Shown here: positions 50,826 through 59,164 of the stretch, piece after piece
Layout: each line of letters starts with the position of its first letter
How positions within the stretch are numbered: the first letter of the stretch is position 1
Source: Mycobacterium sp. 4858
GTDB lineage: Bacteria; Actinomycetota; Actinomycetes; Mycobacteriales; Mycobacteriaceae
Direction: 5' to 3'
DNA length: 64,000 nt
Assembly: GCF_900240975.1 (NCBI RefSeq)
Contig: NZ_LT968776.1
Span: forward strand, 2,849,092-2,913,091
Program-made: the position numbers and the translations under genes
Notes under the pieces: model-generated
Told to the model about the DNA's origin: nothing
The model's input: only the letters and a program-made list of their open reading frames with translations
The model's database searches: none

Positions 50826-51970
50826 TGGCAGAGCGCACGGACGTCGGCACCGTTGAGGACATGCACGCGTCGGCCACCAAGCTCGTTGGGCTCGACGACT
50901 TCGGCGTCGACGACGACAACTACCGCGAGGCGCTGGGGGTGCTGCTGGAGTCCTACCGGCGCGACGCGGGCTTGACTCCGTTGGGCAGCAAGATGAATCG
51001 GTTCTTTCTGCGCGGAGCGCTGGTCGCCAGGCTATTCTCCGAGTCCGCATGGAAGCAGTACCCGCAGCACGCCGACGTCGCGATCGAACGGCCGATCTTC
51101 GTCACCGGATTGCCGCGCACCGGCACCACGATCTTGCACCGCCTGCTCGGCGCGGATCCGGTTCATCAGGGCCTGCACCTGTGGTTGGCCGAGTTCCCGC
51201 AACCGCGGCCGCCGCGCGACACCTGGGACTCAAATCCGTGGTACAGCCAGCTGAACGCGCAATTCAACCAGGCGCATGAGGAGAATCCGGACTACACCGG
51301 CCTGCACTTCATGGCAGCTTACGAACTGGAGGAGTGCTGGCAGTTACTGCGACAGTCGGTGCATTCGGTGTCCTACGAGACGCTGTCGCACCTGCCAACC
51401 TATTCGCAGTGGCTGTCGCGGCAGGACTGGACGCCGTCCTATCAGCGGCACCGCCGCAACCTGCAGCTGATCGGGCTCAACGACGTCGAAAAGCGTTGGG
51501 TTCTCAAAAATCCCAGCCACCTGTTCGCGCTGGACGCGTTGATGGCGACCTATCCTGACGCGATGGTGATCCAGACACACCGGCCGGTAGAAACGATCAT
51601 GGCGTCGATGTGTTCGTTGGCGCAGCACACCGCCGAGGGCTGGTCGACGACCTTCTCCGGCGCCCAGATCGGTGCTGATGCAATGGAAACCTGGTCGCGT
51701 GGCCTACGGCAGTTCAATAGCGCACGCGCCAAGTACAACCCGGCTCAGTTCTACGATGTCGACTATCGCGATCTGATCGACGACCCGCTCAAAACGGTCG
51801 CCAACGTGTACGGTCACTTCGGCCTGACGCTGACCGATGAGGCCCGAAAGGCCATGGAGGACAGCCACGCCGAGAGTCAGACCGGTGCCCGAGCCCCGAA
51901 GCACAAGTACTCGCTGGCCGACTATGGGCTTACCGCGGACGAGGTCAAGGAGCGGTTCGCCGGGCTGTAG
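50825..51970 (+). CDS. Sulfotransferase-family protein (Rv3529c-like)
   Basis: 381 aa. F-V-T-G-L-P-R-T-G-T-T-I-L-H-R-L-L is the 5'-phosphosulfate-binding loop of PAPS-dependent sulfotransferases, and the 3'-phosphate part is around Q-T-H-R-P-V-E. Its target in sterol catabolism is unknown. Shares one base with the preceding SDR gene and converges on the Rv3527-like gene with a 3-bp gap. Confidence 0.85.
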   Translation: MAERTDVGTVEDMHASATKLVGLDDFGVDDDNYREALGVLLESYRRDAGLTPLGSKMNRFFLRGALVARLFSESAWKQYPQHADVAIERPIFVTGLPRTGTTILHRLLGADPVHQGLHLWLAEFPQPRPPRDTWDSNPWYSQLNAQFNQAHEENPDYTGLHFMAAYELEECWQLLRQSVHSVSYETLSHLPTYSQWLSRQDWTPSYQRHRRNLQLIGLNDVEKRWVLKNPSHLFALDALMATYPDAMVIQTHRPVETIMASMCSLAQHTAEGWSTTFSGAQIGADAMETWSRGLRQFNSARAKYNPAQFYDVDYRDLIDDPLKTVANVYGHFGLTLTDEARKAMEDSHAESQTGARAPKHKYSLADYGLTADEVKERFAGL

Positions 51971-51973
51971 AGA

Positions 51974-52426
51974 TCAGTCCTCTTCGGGTGCAGGCTCGCC
52001 CAGATACCCTTCGGCGACGGCATGCTCGATGCTGTCGCTCAATTTGGGACATGAGCGGGTGCGTGCGGTATCACCACCGGAGTTGCGCACCTCGGTGAAG
52101 TGCGCGCAGCGCTGCCATGCCTCAGTGTTCCACTGCACCGCGGTGTGGCCCGGGCCGAGCCTGCGCACGGTGACCGTGACATGGCAGAACCGGCAGTCCA
52201 CCGGCAGCAGCCCCGAGCTGAGGTAGCGCTCCCGGTCGGCGCGGCTGGCCTCGGCAACGGCCGCGGCGCGTTGCGGATCATTGCTGAAATCCCGTGACTT
52301 CGACCATGATCCAGAGCCGCCGTCGCGGGCGGGCTTGTCGTCGTGATCGTGGCCGTCGCCGTGCAGCAACAACATCGACCGAGCGAGCCGATCGACGTCA
52401 GGAACTGCCGGCTGATCGTCGGGCAT
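51974..52426 (-). CDS. Small protein with CxxC and His-rich segments (Rv3527-like)
   Basis: 150 aa. A His/Asp stretch (L-H-G-D-G-H-D-H-D-D, residues 21-30) and V-D-C-R-F-C-H-V-T-V (76-85), with later W-Q-R-C-A-H-F and R-S-C-P-K, suggest a metal-binding protein. It starts 5 bp after kshA on the same strand and is probably translated from the kshA message. Rv3527 (about 149 aa) holds this place in M. tuberculosis; its function is not known. Confidence 0.75.
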   Translation of the reverse strand: MPDDQPAVPDVDRLARSMLLLHGDGHDHDDKPARDGGSGSWSKSRDFSNDPQRAAAVAEASRADRERYLSSGLLPVDCRFCHVTVTVRRLGPGHTAVQWNTEAWQRCAHFTEVRNSGGDTARTRSCPKLSDSIEHAVAEGYLGEPAPEED

Positions 52427-52431
52427 GGGCG

Positions 52432-53589
52432 TCAGTGCTGGTCCGCGGGAACGTCTTCGGTCTCTTTGGCCTTCAGGTTCTCTTCGACCTCGGCGTTCCA
52501 GTACTCGTTGGCGCGCGTGGTGTCCACTTCGATCTCGAAGCGTTCCACCATTTCCGGCTGGATGTCGGCGACATCGACATAGAACTGCTGATACCAGCGG
52601 CGCAACTGATAGACGGCGCCATCTTCTTCGACCAGCAGGGGGTTGTCGATGCGGGTCTTGTGCTTCCAGATCTCGACGTCCTGCAGGAACCCCTTGCTGA
52701 CGCCTTCGGTGAACACCCGCGACAGCTTGTCGGTCATCGCTTCGTCCATGCCCTTGGGCTTTTCGACAATGACTCCCCACTGCAGCATGAAGGAGTTCTG
52801 CGTCACCGGGTAGTGGCAGTTGATCAGGATCGACTCGGCCTTGTAGCCCCCGTAGCTGTTGTGCAGCCAGTTGATCATGAACGACGGCCCGAAGTACGAC
52901 GCCTCCGAGTCGAGGTGCGCTTCGCCGTAGGAGGTGCCTAGGTCGTTGACGTCCGGCCGGCCCACGTTGTGCAGGTACTGCGACGCGATGTGACCCTCGA
53001 AAACGTTCTTGAAGTAGGTGGGCAAACCGAAATGGATGTAGAAGAAGTGCGCCATGTCGGTGACGTTGTCGATGATGTCGCGGCAGTTCGACCCCTCGAT
53101 GAGGATGCGGTTCCACCGCCATTCGGTCCACTCGTCGCTGGCCGCTTCGGGAATATCGGGAATCCGGACGGCGGGGTCCGGCGGATTCTGTTCGTGGTCA
53201 TGCCAGACGAAGAGGAGGCCGCCGCGCACATCGGTCGTCCAGGAGCGGGTGCGCGCCGTCTTGGGCGTGCGCTTGGCGTACGGCACCAGCTTGCAGCGGC
53301 CGTCACCGCCCCAGCGCCAGTCGTGGAACGGGCAGGCCACCTCGTCGCCTTTGATGGTGCCCTCTGACAGGTCACCGCCCATGTGCCGGCAGTAGCCGTC
53401 CAGCACCTTCAGGTCCCCCTGAGAGTCGGCGAACACGACCAGCTTGGTGCCGAACGCCTCGACCGAGTGCGGCTTACCGTCCTGGAAGTCCTTCGCGACG
53501 CCCAGGCAGTGCCAGCCGCGCGCATACCTCGTCGGCAGCGCACCCGGGTCGATCTCCCGGATGCCGACCGCTTTGGTGTCGGTACTCAC
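52432..53589 (-). CDS. kshA: KshA, oxygenase of 3-ketosteroid 9alpha-hydroxylase
   Basis: 385-aa Rieske non-haem oxygenase that hydroxylates C9 of androstadienedione-type steroids; ring B then opens spontaneously once the delta1 bond is present. The Rieske ligands are Cys67/His69 (Y-C-R-H-M-G) and Cys86/His89 (A-C-P-F-H-D). The mononuclear iron site has Asp178, His181, His186 and Asp304. Ortholog of Rv3526. It needs KshB (5600-6682). A KstR operator lies 30 nt upstream. Confidence 0.96.
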   Translation of the reverse strand: MSTDTKAVGIREIDPGALPTRYARGWHCLGVAKDFQDGKPHSVEAFGTKLVVFADSQGDLKVLDGYCRHMGGDLSEGTIKGDEVACPFHDWRWGGDGRCKLVPYAKRTPKTARTRSWTTDVRGGLLFVWHDHEQNPPDPAVRIPDIPEAASDEWTEWRWNRILIEGSNCRDIIDNVTDMAHFFYIHFGLPTYFKNVFEGHIASQYLHNVGRPDVNDLGTSYGEAHLDSEASYFGPSFMINWLHNSYGGYKAESILINCHYPVTQNSFMLQWGVIVEKPKGMDEAMTDKLSRVFTEGVSKGFLQDVEIWKHKTRIDNPLLVEEDGAVYQLRRWYQQFYVDVADIQPEMVERFEIEVDTTRANEYWNAEVEENLKAKETEDVPADQH

Positions 53590-53619
53590 CTGTCACCTCC
53601 AAGTCGCGAGCCCTCTAAC

Positions 53620-53633
53620 TAGAACACGTTACA
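53620..53633. promoter_or_regulatory. KstR operator (kshA)
   Basis: TAGAACACGTTACA matches TNNAACNNGTTNNA. It lies 30 nt before kshA and 82 nt before the divergent carbonic anhydrase gene. Confidence 0.92.
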
Positions 53634-53715
53634 GTTTTGCGGTGGGGGCGCGCAATGACGGCGAGTCTGGCTGGGCTTTCCCGACGGGCATGCGCGCGCG
53701 GGGTATATCTAGACG

Positions 53716-54240
53716 ATGCCGCTGTTTGCTTTCGAGGGGCGGGCGCCGCGGGTCGATCCCACCGCGTTCGTGGCCCCCACCGCCACCCTGATCGGCGACG
53801 TTGTCGTCGAGGCCGGCGCCTCGGTGTGGTTCAACACCGTGCTACGCGGCGATTACGGGCCCATCGTGGTGCGGGAGGGCGCCAACGTGCAGGACGGGTC
53901 GGTGTTGCACGCGCCGCCCGGCATCCCGGTCGACATCGGCCCCGGCGCCACAGTGGCGCACATGTGTTGCATCCACGGGGTGCACGTAGGGTCCGAAGCT
54001 CTGATCGCCAACCATGCCACCGTCCTCGACGGCGCGGTGATCGGTGCGCGCAGCCTGATCGCGGCCCACTCGCTGGTGACTGCCGGCACGCAGATCCCGG
54101 CCGGGATGCTGGCGGTCGGCGCGCCGGCGCAGATCAAGGGCCCGGTTGCCGGAACGGGCGCGGAGATGTGGGTCAAGGTGAATCCGCAGGCGTATCGCGA
54201 ACTGGCGCAGCGGCACCTGGCTGGGCTCGAGCCGCTCTAG
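53716..54240 (+). CDS. Gamma-class carbonic anhydrase-like hexapeptide protein (Rv3525c-like)
   Basis: 174 aa with the left-handed beta-helix pattern (imperfect hexapeptides such as V-V-V-E-A-G and A-L-I-A-N-H). Zinc ligand-type histidines are in V-L-H-A-P-P, A-H-M-C-C-I-H-G and N-H-A-T. The family includes true carbonic anhydrases and related acyltransferase-fold proteins; which applies is uncertain. Its role in the sterol cluster is not known. The stop overlaps the convergent NTF2-like gene. Confidence 0.85.
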   Translation: MPLFAFEGRAPRVDPTAFVAPTATLIGDVVVEAGASVWFNTVLRGDYGPIVVREGANVQDGSVLHAPPGIPVDIGPGATVAHMCCIHGVHVGSEALIANHATVLDGAVIGARSLIAAHSLVTAGTQIPAGMLAVGAPAQIKGPVAGTGAEMWVKVNPQAYRELAQRHLAGLEPL

Positions 54241-54644
54241 ACCTTTCGGGCCGACGCGGCCGCGCGGTCCATCTCCCAGTACGCGCGCAGGGCGGTCATC
54301 TTGCCCTCGTCGTTGGCCTTGTACGTGAAGACGCCTTCCGCGGTCACCTGGTAGTCGCCATGGGTGATGAGGATGTGCCCGACGTTGGCTTCCTCGTTGC
54401 CGCACTGATAGGTGCCGCGGAAGACGAACTCGATCCTGGTCGTGGGCGCAATGGCCTTGTCCCAGAACGCCGAGATCGCGTCGCGACCCCGATGGCCCTT
54501 ACCCTCGGGGTCGAAGGCCGACGGCCCGATCGGGTCCTCCACGATGGCGTCGTCGGCGAACACCGCCAGCCACGCGTCTTTGTCCCTGGCGATGACCGCC
54601 TCGCGCGAGCGCCGGCCGGCCTCGTGCGCGGGGTGCTCAGCCAT
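54237..54644 (-). CDS. NTF2/ketosteroid-isomerase-like protein
   Basis: 135 aa, with the SnoaL/NTF2 fold pattern: R-D-K-D-A-W-L-A-V-F-A-D-D-A-I-V-E-D-P at the start, G-R-D-A-I-S-A-F-W, and L-R-A-Y-W at the end. D-A-I-V-E-D-P is the position of the base in ketosteroid isomerases, but function cannot be fixed from that. It lies after ltp3 on the same strand, behind a MIRU-type insert that holds its ribosome site. Not recalled at this place in M. tuberculosis (Rv3524 is different). Confidence 0.75.
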   Translation of the reverse strand: MAEHPAHEAGRRSREAVIARDKDAWLAVFADDAIVEDPIGPSAFDPEGKGHRGRDAISAFWDKAIAPTTRIEFVFRGTYQCGNEEANVGHILITHGDYQVTAEGVFTYKANDEGKMTALRAYWEMDRAAASARKV

Positions 54645-54651
54645 CGGCGCC

Positions 54652-54747
54652 GCTCTCCCCCGCAAGCGGGAGGTACCCCCACCTCATCGCTGCGTCCCAC
54701 TCGCCGCTTCGCGGCTGGGGGTGCCCCCGCTGCATCGTCGCCGGCTG
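54652..54747 (-). repeat. Long MIRU-type element between ltp3 and the NTF2-like gene
   Basis: On the minus strand: CCGGCGACGATGCAGC, then an extra hairpin-rich stretch (GGGGGCACCCCCAGCCGCGA, AGCGGCGAGTGGGACG), then CAGCGATGAGGTGGGGGTAC, CTCCCGCTTGCGGGGGAG and AGCGGCGCC. It is the element at 8018-8095 with about 35 extra bases. It runs from the ltp3 stop (54749-54751) nearly to the ATG at 54644. Frames through it encode G-V-P-P-A-C-G-G-E-R-R, the same kind of MIRU peptide as in the hsaA-hsaD gap. Confidence 0.75.
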
Positions 54748-54748
54748 G

Positions 54749-55948
54749 TCACGCGCGAACTTTTTCCGGCGTGGGCTTGTCCGCGCCGACCACCCACATG
54801 GAGTAGTACTGCGAGCCGCCACCGTAGGCGTGCCCCAACGCCTTGCGCGCGTTGGGCACCTGGTGATCGCCACCCTTGCCCATCACCTGAATGGCCGCCT
54901 CGGCGAACCGGATCAGGCCCGAGGCGCCGATCGGATTCGACGACAACACACCGCCGGAGGGATTGACCGGAAGCCGTCCGCCGATCGCCGTCTCGCCGGC
55001 TTCGGTGAGCTTCCAGCCCTCGCCCTCGGGCGCAAAACCGAGGTTTTCCAACCACATCGGCTCGAACCACGAGAACGGCACGTAGATCTCGGCGGCGTCG
55101 ATCTCGTCGATCGGGCTGGTGATCCCGGCCGCCTTCCACAGCGCGGCGGCCGCGTCCCGCCCGGCCTGCGGGCTGACCTGGTCACGGCCGGCGAACTGCA
55201 GCGGCTCGGTGCGCAGCGCGGTCGCGTGGATCCAGGCCACCGGTTGTCCCTGTGCCAGACGCGCTTCGGCCGCCTCTTCATTGCCGATCACGACCGCGGC
55301 GGCACCGTCGGACGACGGGCAGGTCTCGTCGTAGCGGATGGGGTCCCACAGCATCGGCGACTGCATCACCTTCTCGACGGTGATGTCGGGCTGGTGGAGA
55401 TGGGCCAGCGGATTGCGGGCCCCGTTGAGCCGATCCTTGACGGCCACGATGGCGCCGATGTTCAACGGTGCGCCCGAACGGCGGATGTATGACCGCACGT
55501 GGGGTGCGAAATACCCGCCCGCGCCGGCGCCGACCGGTTTGATGAAGGGGACCGGAATCGACAACGCCCACATGGCGTTTGACTCCGACTGCTTCTCCCA
55601 GGCCATCGCCAGGACGCGCCGGTACTTCCCGGATTGCACGAGGCTGGCGGCCACCACCCCGGTGGACCCGCCGACCGAACCCGCGGTGTGCACCCGGATC
55701 AGCGGCTTGCCGGTGGCCCCCATGGCGTCCGCCATGAACAGCTCCGGCATCATGACGCCCTCGAAGAAATCAGGAGCCTTGCCGACGACGACGGCGTCGA
55801 TGTCGTCGAAGGTGGAGCCGGAGTCGGCCAGCGCACGGTCGATCGCCTCGCGCACCAGGCCGTTCATCGAGACGTCTTGTCGCTTCGCGACGTACTTCGT
55901 TTGTCCGGTACCGAGTACCGCGGCGAGGTTGGGCCCTGCACCGGCCAT
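54749..55948 (-). CDS. ltp3: Ltp3, thiolase-superfamily steroid aldolase
   Basis: 399 aa, SCP-x/thiolase-like. In Rhodococcus, Ltp3 and Ltp4 are linked to side-chain removal of C24-branched sterols, by analogy to the Ltp2 retro-aldolase. Typical regions: G-S-V-G-G-S-T-G-V-V-A-A, G-A-A-A-V-V-I-G-N-E-E-A and N-P-S-G-G-V-L-S-S-N-P-I-G-A-S-G. The ATG overlaps the ltp4 stop. Ortholog of Rv3523. Confidence 0.9.
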   Translation of the reverse strand: MAGAGPNLAAVLGTGQTKYVAKRQDVSMNGLVREAIDRALADSGSTFDDIDAVVVGKAPDFFEGVMMPELFMADAMGATGKPLIRVHTAGSVGGSTGVVAASLVQSGKYRRVLAMAWEKQSESNAMWALSIPVPFIKPVGAGAGGYFAPHVRSYIRRSGAPLNIGAIVAVKDRLNGARNPLAHLHQPDITVEKVMQSPMLWDPIRYDETCPSSDGAAAVVIGNEEAAEARLAQGQPVAWIHATALRTEPLQFAGRDQVSPQAGRDAAAALWKAAGITSPIDEIDAAEIYVPFSWFEPMWLENLGFAPEGEGWKLTEAGETAIGGRLPVNPSGGVLSSNPIGASGLIRFAEAAIQVMGKGGDHQVPNARKALGHAYGGGSQYYSMWVVGADKPTPEKVRA

Positions 55949-57012
55949 CAGTTCTTTCCTTCCATGACCGCGACCAGGTTCTGTTGCAACGCGGGACCGC
56001 TGGTTGCGTGCGCGAGGACCCGCTCGGCTGACCCGTTCCAGATGTGTTGCGCCGCAAAGCCGATACGCTCGAGGCCGGCGACGAACATGGGGTTGGCGGC
56101 CAGCGCGCCGCCCGACGGATTGACCTTGGTCGGCCCCGGTATCCGGATGGCGTCGGCGATGATCAGGTGCTGGTGGGTGAAGGGCGCGCAGATCTCGGCG
56201 ACGTCGAGCTTGTCGGTCCTGCCGCCCGTGGCCGCCTGAGCCGCAGCCTTGGTCGAGGCCGATTCGGTGAGGTCACGCGCGCCCAGCGACGGGCTTTCGA
56301 TGCGGTGCTCGATTCCCGTGATCCAGGCGGGGTTTTCGCGAAGCTCTTTCGCCCGGTCGCCGGCCGCCAGCACGATGGCGGCGGCGCCGTCGGTGATCGG
56401 CGCGATGTCGTGGCGCCTCAGCGGTTCGGCGAAGAACGGCCTTTCGAGCAACTCCGCGACGCTGATCGAGCCCTCCACATTGTCGACCCGGCGGGCATTC
56501 GCGAAGGAATCGAAGGCGACACGCGCCATCTGCTCTTCGCTCCACTTCCCGGTGTCGAGCCCGATTCTGGCCTGCAGCCCCGCGATTGACACCGAGTCCG
56601 GCCACAGCGGCGCCACCGTGTACGGGTCGGTCTGCCGCGACAGGATCTGCCGCAGGATTCCGGCCGAGGATTTCCCGAAGCCGTACACCAGCGCGGTGTC
56701 GACCTCACCGGTCAGCAGCTTGATGTAGGCCTCGTAGAGGGCCCAGGCCGCGTCCATCTCGACGTGTGATTCGTTGATCGGCGGGACGGCGCCGATCGAG
56801 TCGATCGCCGAGATGAACGAAAACGCCCGCCCGGCAAGGTAGTCAGACGACCCCGAGCACCAGAAGCCGATGTCGGCCTTGGTGATTCCGAGGTCTTCGT
56901 AGAGCTCGGCGAAGCACGGCATCAACATCTCGACGCCATTGGTGGTGCCGTCGGTGCGGCGGACGTGTGGGGCGTGGGCGAAGCCGACGACCGCAACGTT
57001 GCGAGCGCTCAT
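55948..57012 (-). CDS. ltp4: Ltp4, thiolase-superfamily steroid aldolase
   Basis: 354 aa, the partner of Ltp3, with the family loops I-T-D-G-A-A-A-I-V-L-A-A-G and N-P-S-G-G-A-L-A-A-N-P-M-F-V-A-G. The start at 57012 (MSARNVAVVGFAH) gives the Rv3522 length; an earlier start at 57123 would run through Rv3521. Middle gene of Rv3521-ltp4-ltp3. Confidence 0.9.
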   Translation of the reverse strand: MSARNVAVVGFAHAPHVRRTDGTTNGVEMLMPCFAELYEDLGITKADIGFWCSGSSDYLAGRAFSFISAIDSIGAVPPINESHVEMDAAWALYEAYIKLLTGEVDTALVYGFGKSSAGILRQILSRQTDPYTVAPLWPDSVSIAGLQARIGLDTGKWSEEQMARVAFDSFANARRVDNVEGSISVAELLERPFFAEPLRRHDIAPITDGAAAIVLAAGDRAKELRENPAWITGIEHRIESPSLGARDLTESASTKAAAQAATGGRTDKLDVAEICAPFTHQHLIIADAIRIPGPTKVNPSGGALAANPMFVAGLERIGFAAQHIWNGSAERVLAHATSGPALQQNLVAVMEGKN

Positions 57013-57028
57013 TTGATACGTAGGCCCT

Positions 57029-58024
57029 TTACAGGTGGTGCTTGTAGGTGTCGTAGTCGGCGTCGGGTTCCCCGGTCGGCCGGAAGTACTCGATGTTGTC
57101 GATGCCAAAGCCCCATTCCTCACGGGGTTTCCACACCGCCTCCACGCGCATGCCCATCCGCACCTCGTGCGCGTCGATATCCGCGACCAGATGCAAGAAC
57201 GGGATGTCCGCCCCGTCGAGCAGCACGTAGGCCGCCACGTACGGCGGCTTGATGCGCTGGCCCTGGAACGGGATGTTGATGATCGCGAACGTCGTCACGG
57301 TGCCCTTGTCCGGCAACTCGACGAATTCGGTGGTGGGCTGGCCCGTGGCCGGGTCCGCGCCGTGCGGCGGGAAGTAGACCTTCCCTTTTTCGCCGGTGCG
57401 CGCGCCCAGCAGCTTGCCCTGTGCGATGGCGCGCAGGTAGGCGCTCTCCTCGTGGGAGGCGGTGTGCTGAATCGTCAGCGAGATCGGCGTGACGATCATG
57501 GTCACCGGGTCTCGTTCGCCCGCCGCCCGTTCCGACACGGGTTCGGCTTCCTCGCCGAGGGCGAAGTACGCGATGTCGGTGATGGCGCCCACCGGCTCGT
57601 CGACCCAGTGCACGTGCACCCGCGAACCGGTCTTGATGGCCTTGGGTTCGCCGGCATCCACGGCGTGCAGCAGCGGGGTGTCCGCGCCGTCGAGCTTGAT
57701 CAGCGCCCAGGCGAACGGGCGGTCCAGCGGCTGGCCCGGCAACGGCTCCGGTTGCCATGTCCAGGACACGACGGTGCCGACGCTGGACACCGGTACCATC
57801 TCGCCCAGCGGCTCGTAGGTGACCGGGTCATATTCCGCCGGCGGTACGTGCACCCTGCCATCGGATCCGCGCACCCCGAGGATGTGGCGTTCACGCAGTG
57901 CGGTGAAGAACTTGCTTAGCGTGGGGCCGACCGAACGGGTGTAGTCGAAAGACAACGTCAGTGGCGCGGAGAGCGGTGGCTCAGGGTGATCCGTCAAGGT
58001 CGGGCTGCTCGAGCTGGCTGTCAC
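57029..58024 (-). CDS. Two-domain DUF35 (OB-fold) protein, partner of Ltp3/Ltp4 (Rv3521-like)
   Basis: 331 aa from a GTG at 58024. Two DUF35 units in tandem (about 25-165 and 180-320), each with a G-R-V-H-V-P-P or G-K-V-Y-F-P-P strand and V-S-W-T-W or V-T-T-F segment. In ChsH2 the DUF35 domain activates Ltp2, so this protein probably serves Ltp3 and Ltp4. Cysteines usual in DUF35 zinc ribbons are absent in both units. A longer frame to 58063 would place the KstR operator in the coding sequence. Ortholog of Rv3521. Confidence 0.87.
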   Translation of the reverse strand: MTASSSSPTLTDHPEPPLSAPLTLSFDYTRSVGPTLSKFFTALRERHILGVRGSDGRVHVPPAEYDPVTYEPLGEMVPVSSVGTVVSWTWQPEPLPGQPLDRPFAWALIKLDGADTPLLHAVDAGEPKAIKTGSRVHVHWVDEPVGAITDIAYFALGEEAEPVSERAAGERDPVTMIVTPISLTIQHTASHEESAYLRAIAQGKLLGARTGEKGKVYFPPHGADPATGQPTTEFVELPDKGTVTTFAIINIPFQGQRIKPPYVAAYVLLDGADIPFLHLVADIDAHEVRMGMRVEAVWKPREEWGFGIDNIEYFRPTGEPDADYDTYKHHL

Positions 58025-58033
58025 GCCATCGAG

Positions 58034-58047
58034 TAGAACAGGTTCTA
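58034..58047. promoter_or_regulatory. KstR operator (Rv3521-ltp4-ltp3 / Rv3520c)
   Basis: TAGAACAGGTTCTA matches TNNAACNNGTTNNA. It lies 9 nt before the GTG of the DUF35 gene and 42 nt before the luciferase-like gene at 58090. Confidence 0.92.
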
Positions 58048-58089
58048 AGAACGGTTTCAACATCGGGTCGGCCGGAAGGGTTCAGTGAC

Positions 58090-59121
58090 ATGAAGCTGGG
58101 GTTGCAGCTCGGGTATTGGGGCGCTCAGCCGCCGGAGAATCACGCGGAGCTCGTCGCGGCGGCCGAGGACGCCGCGTTCGACGCGGTCTTCACCGCCGAG
58201 GCGTGGGGTTCGGACGCGTACACGCCGCTGGCGTGGCTGGGTGCGTCGACGCGCGCGCTCCGGCTGGGCACTTCGGTGATCCAGCTGTCCGCGCGCACCC
58301 CGACCGCGACCGCGATGGCCGCGCTCACGCTCGACCATCTGTCCGGGGGCCGGCACATCCTCGGGCTCGGCGTCTCCGGCCCGCAGGTGGTGGAGGGGTG
58401 GTACGGGCGCCCGTTCCCCAAGCCGCTGGCCCGCACCCGCGAATACATCGACATCATGCGGCAGGTGTGGGCGCGGGAAAAGCCGGTGACCAGCGACGGG
58501 CCGCACTACCCGCTGCCGCTGACCGGGGAGGGGACGACGGGTCTGGGCAAGGCGCTCAAGCCCATCACCCACCCGTTGCGCCCCGACATCCCGATCATGC
58601 TGGGCGCCGAGGGGCCAAAGAATGTGGCGCTGGCCGCCGAGATCTGCGACGGCTGGCTGCCCATCTTCTACACGCCGCGGATGGCCGACACCTACAACGA
58701 ATGGCTCGACGAGGGGTTCGCACGGCCCGGTGCGCGGCGCAGCCGCGAGGACTTCGAGATCTGCGCGACCGCGAACATCGTCATCACCGACGACCGCGCC
58801 GCCGCCTTCGCGGCCATGAAGCCCTACCTGGCCCTCTACATGGGCGGCATGGGCGCCGAGGACACCAACTTCCACGCCGACGTGTACCGCCGGATGGGCT
58901 ACGCCGAGGTGGTCGACGACGTGACCAAGCTGTTCCGCAGCAACCAGAAGGACAAGGCCGCCTCGATCATCCCCGACGAGGTCGTCGACGACGCCGCGAT
59001 CGTCGGCGACATCAACTACGTCCGTGAGCAGGTCAAGGTCTGGGAGGCCGCCGGCGTGACCATGATGGTGGTCAACGGACGCAACGAGGCGCAGATCAGG
59101 GAGCTCGCCACGCTGGTCTAG
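58090..59121 (+). CDS. Luciferase-like F420-dependent oxidoreductase (Rv3520c-like)
   Basis: 343 aa with a TIM-barrel of the LLM family. F-T-A-E-A-W-G-S-D at the F420/flavin site and L-G-L-G-V-S-G-P-Q-V-V-E-G-W are typical, and N-V-A-L-A-A-E-I-C-D-G-W-L-P supports F420 rather than FMN. ATG at 58090. Rv3520c belongs to the KstR regulon but its substrate is not known. Confidence 0.88.
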   Translation: MKLGLQLGYWGAQPPENHAELVAAAEDAAFDAVFTAEAWGSDAYTPLAWLGASTRALRLGTSVIQLSARTPTATAMAALTLDHLSGGRHILGLGVSGPQVVEGWYGRPFPKPLARTREYIDIMRQVWAREKPVTSDGPHYPLPLTGEGTTGLGKALKPITHPLRPDIPIMLGAEGPKNVALAAEICDGWLPIFYTPRMADTYNEWLDEGFARPGARRSREDFEICATANIVITDDRAAAFAAMKPYLALYMGGMGAEDTNFHADVYRRMGYAEVVDDVTKLFRSNQKDKAASIIPDEVVDDAAIVGDINYVREQVKVWEAAGVTMMVVNGRNEAQIRELATLV

Positions 59122-59140
59122 CCGATCCTTGCCAGAGGAT

Positions 59141-59154
59141 TAGAACGCGTTCTA
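59141..59154. promoter_or_regulatory. KstR operator (Rv3519-cyp142)
   Basis: TAGAACGCGTTCTA is a perfect 14-bp palindrome matching the KstR consensus, 10 nt before the gene at 59165. Confidence 0.93.
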
Positions 59155-59164
59155 GATTGGCCGG

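Noticed and set aside
53634..53715. Dedicated operator for the gamma-carbonic anhydrase gene
   Set aside because: No second KstR-type palindrome was seen in this gap; only the kshA operator at 53620 is present.
57013..57123. Longer Ltp4 N-terminus
   Set aside because: It would run into the Rv3521-like gene, and the sequence is Thr/Pro-rich without similarity to the family.
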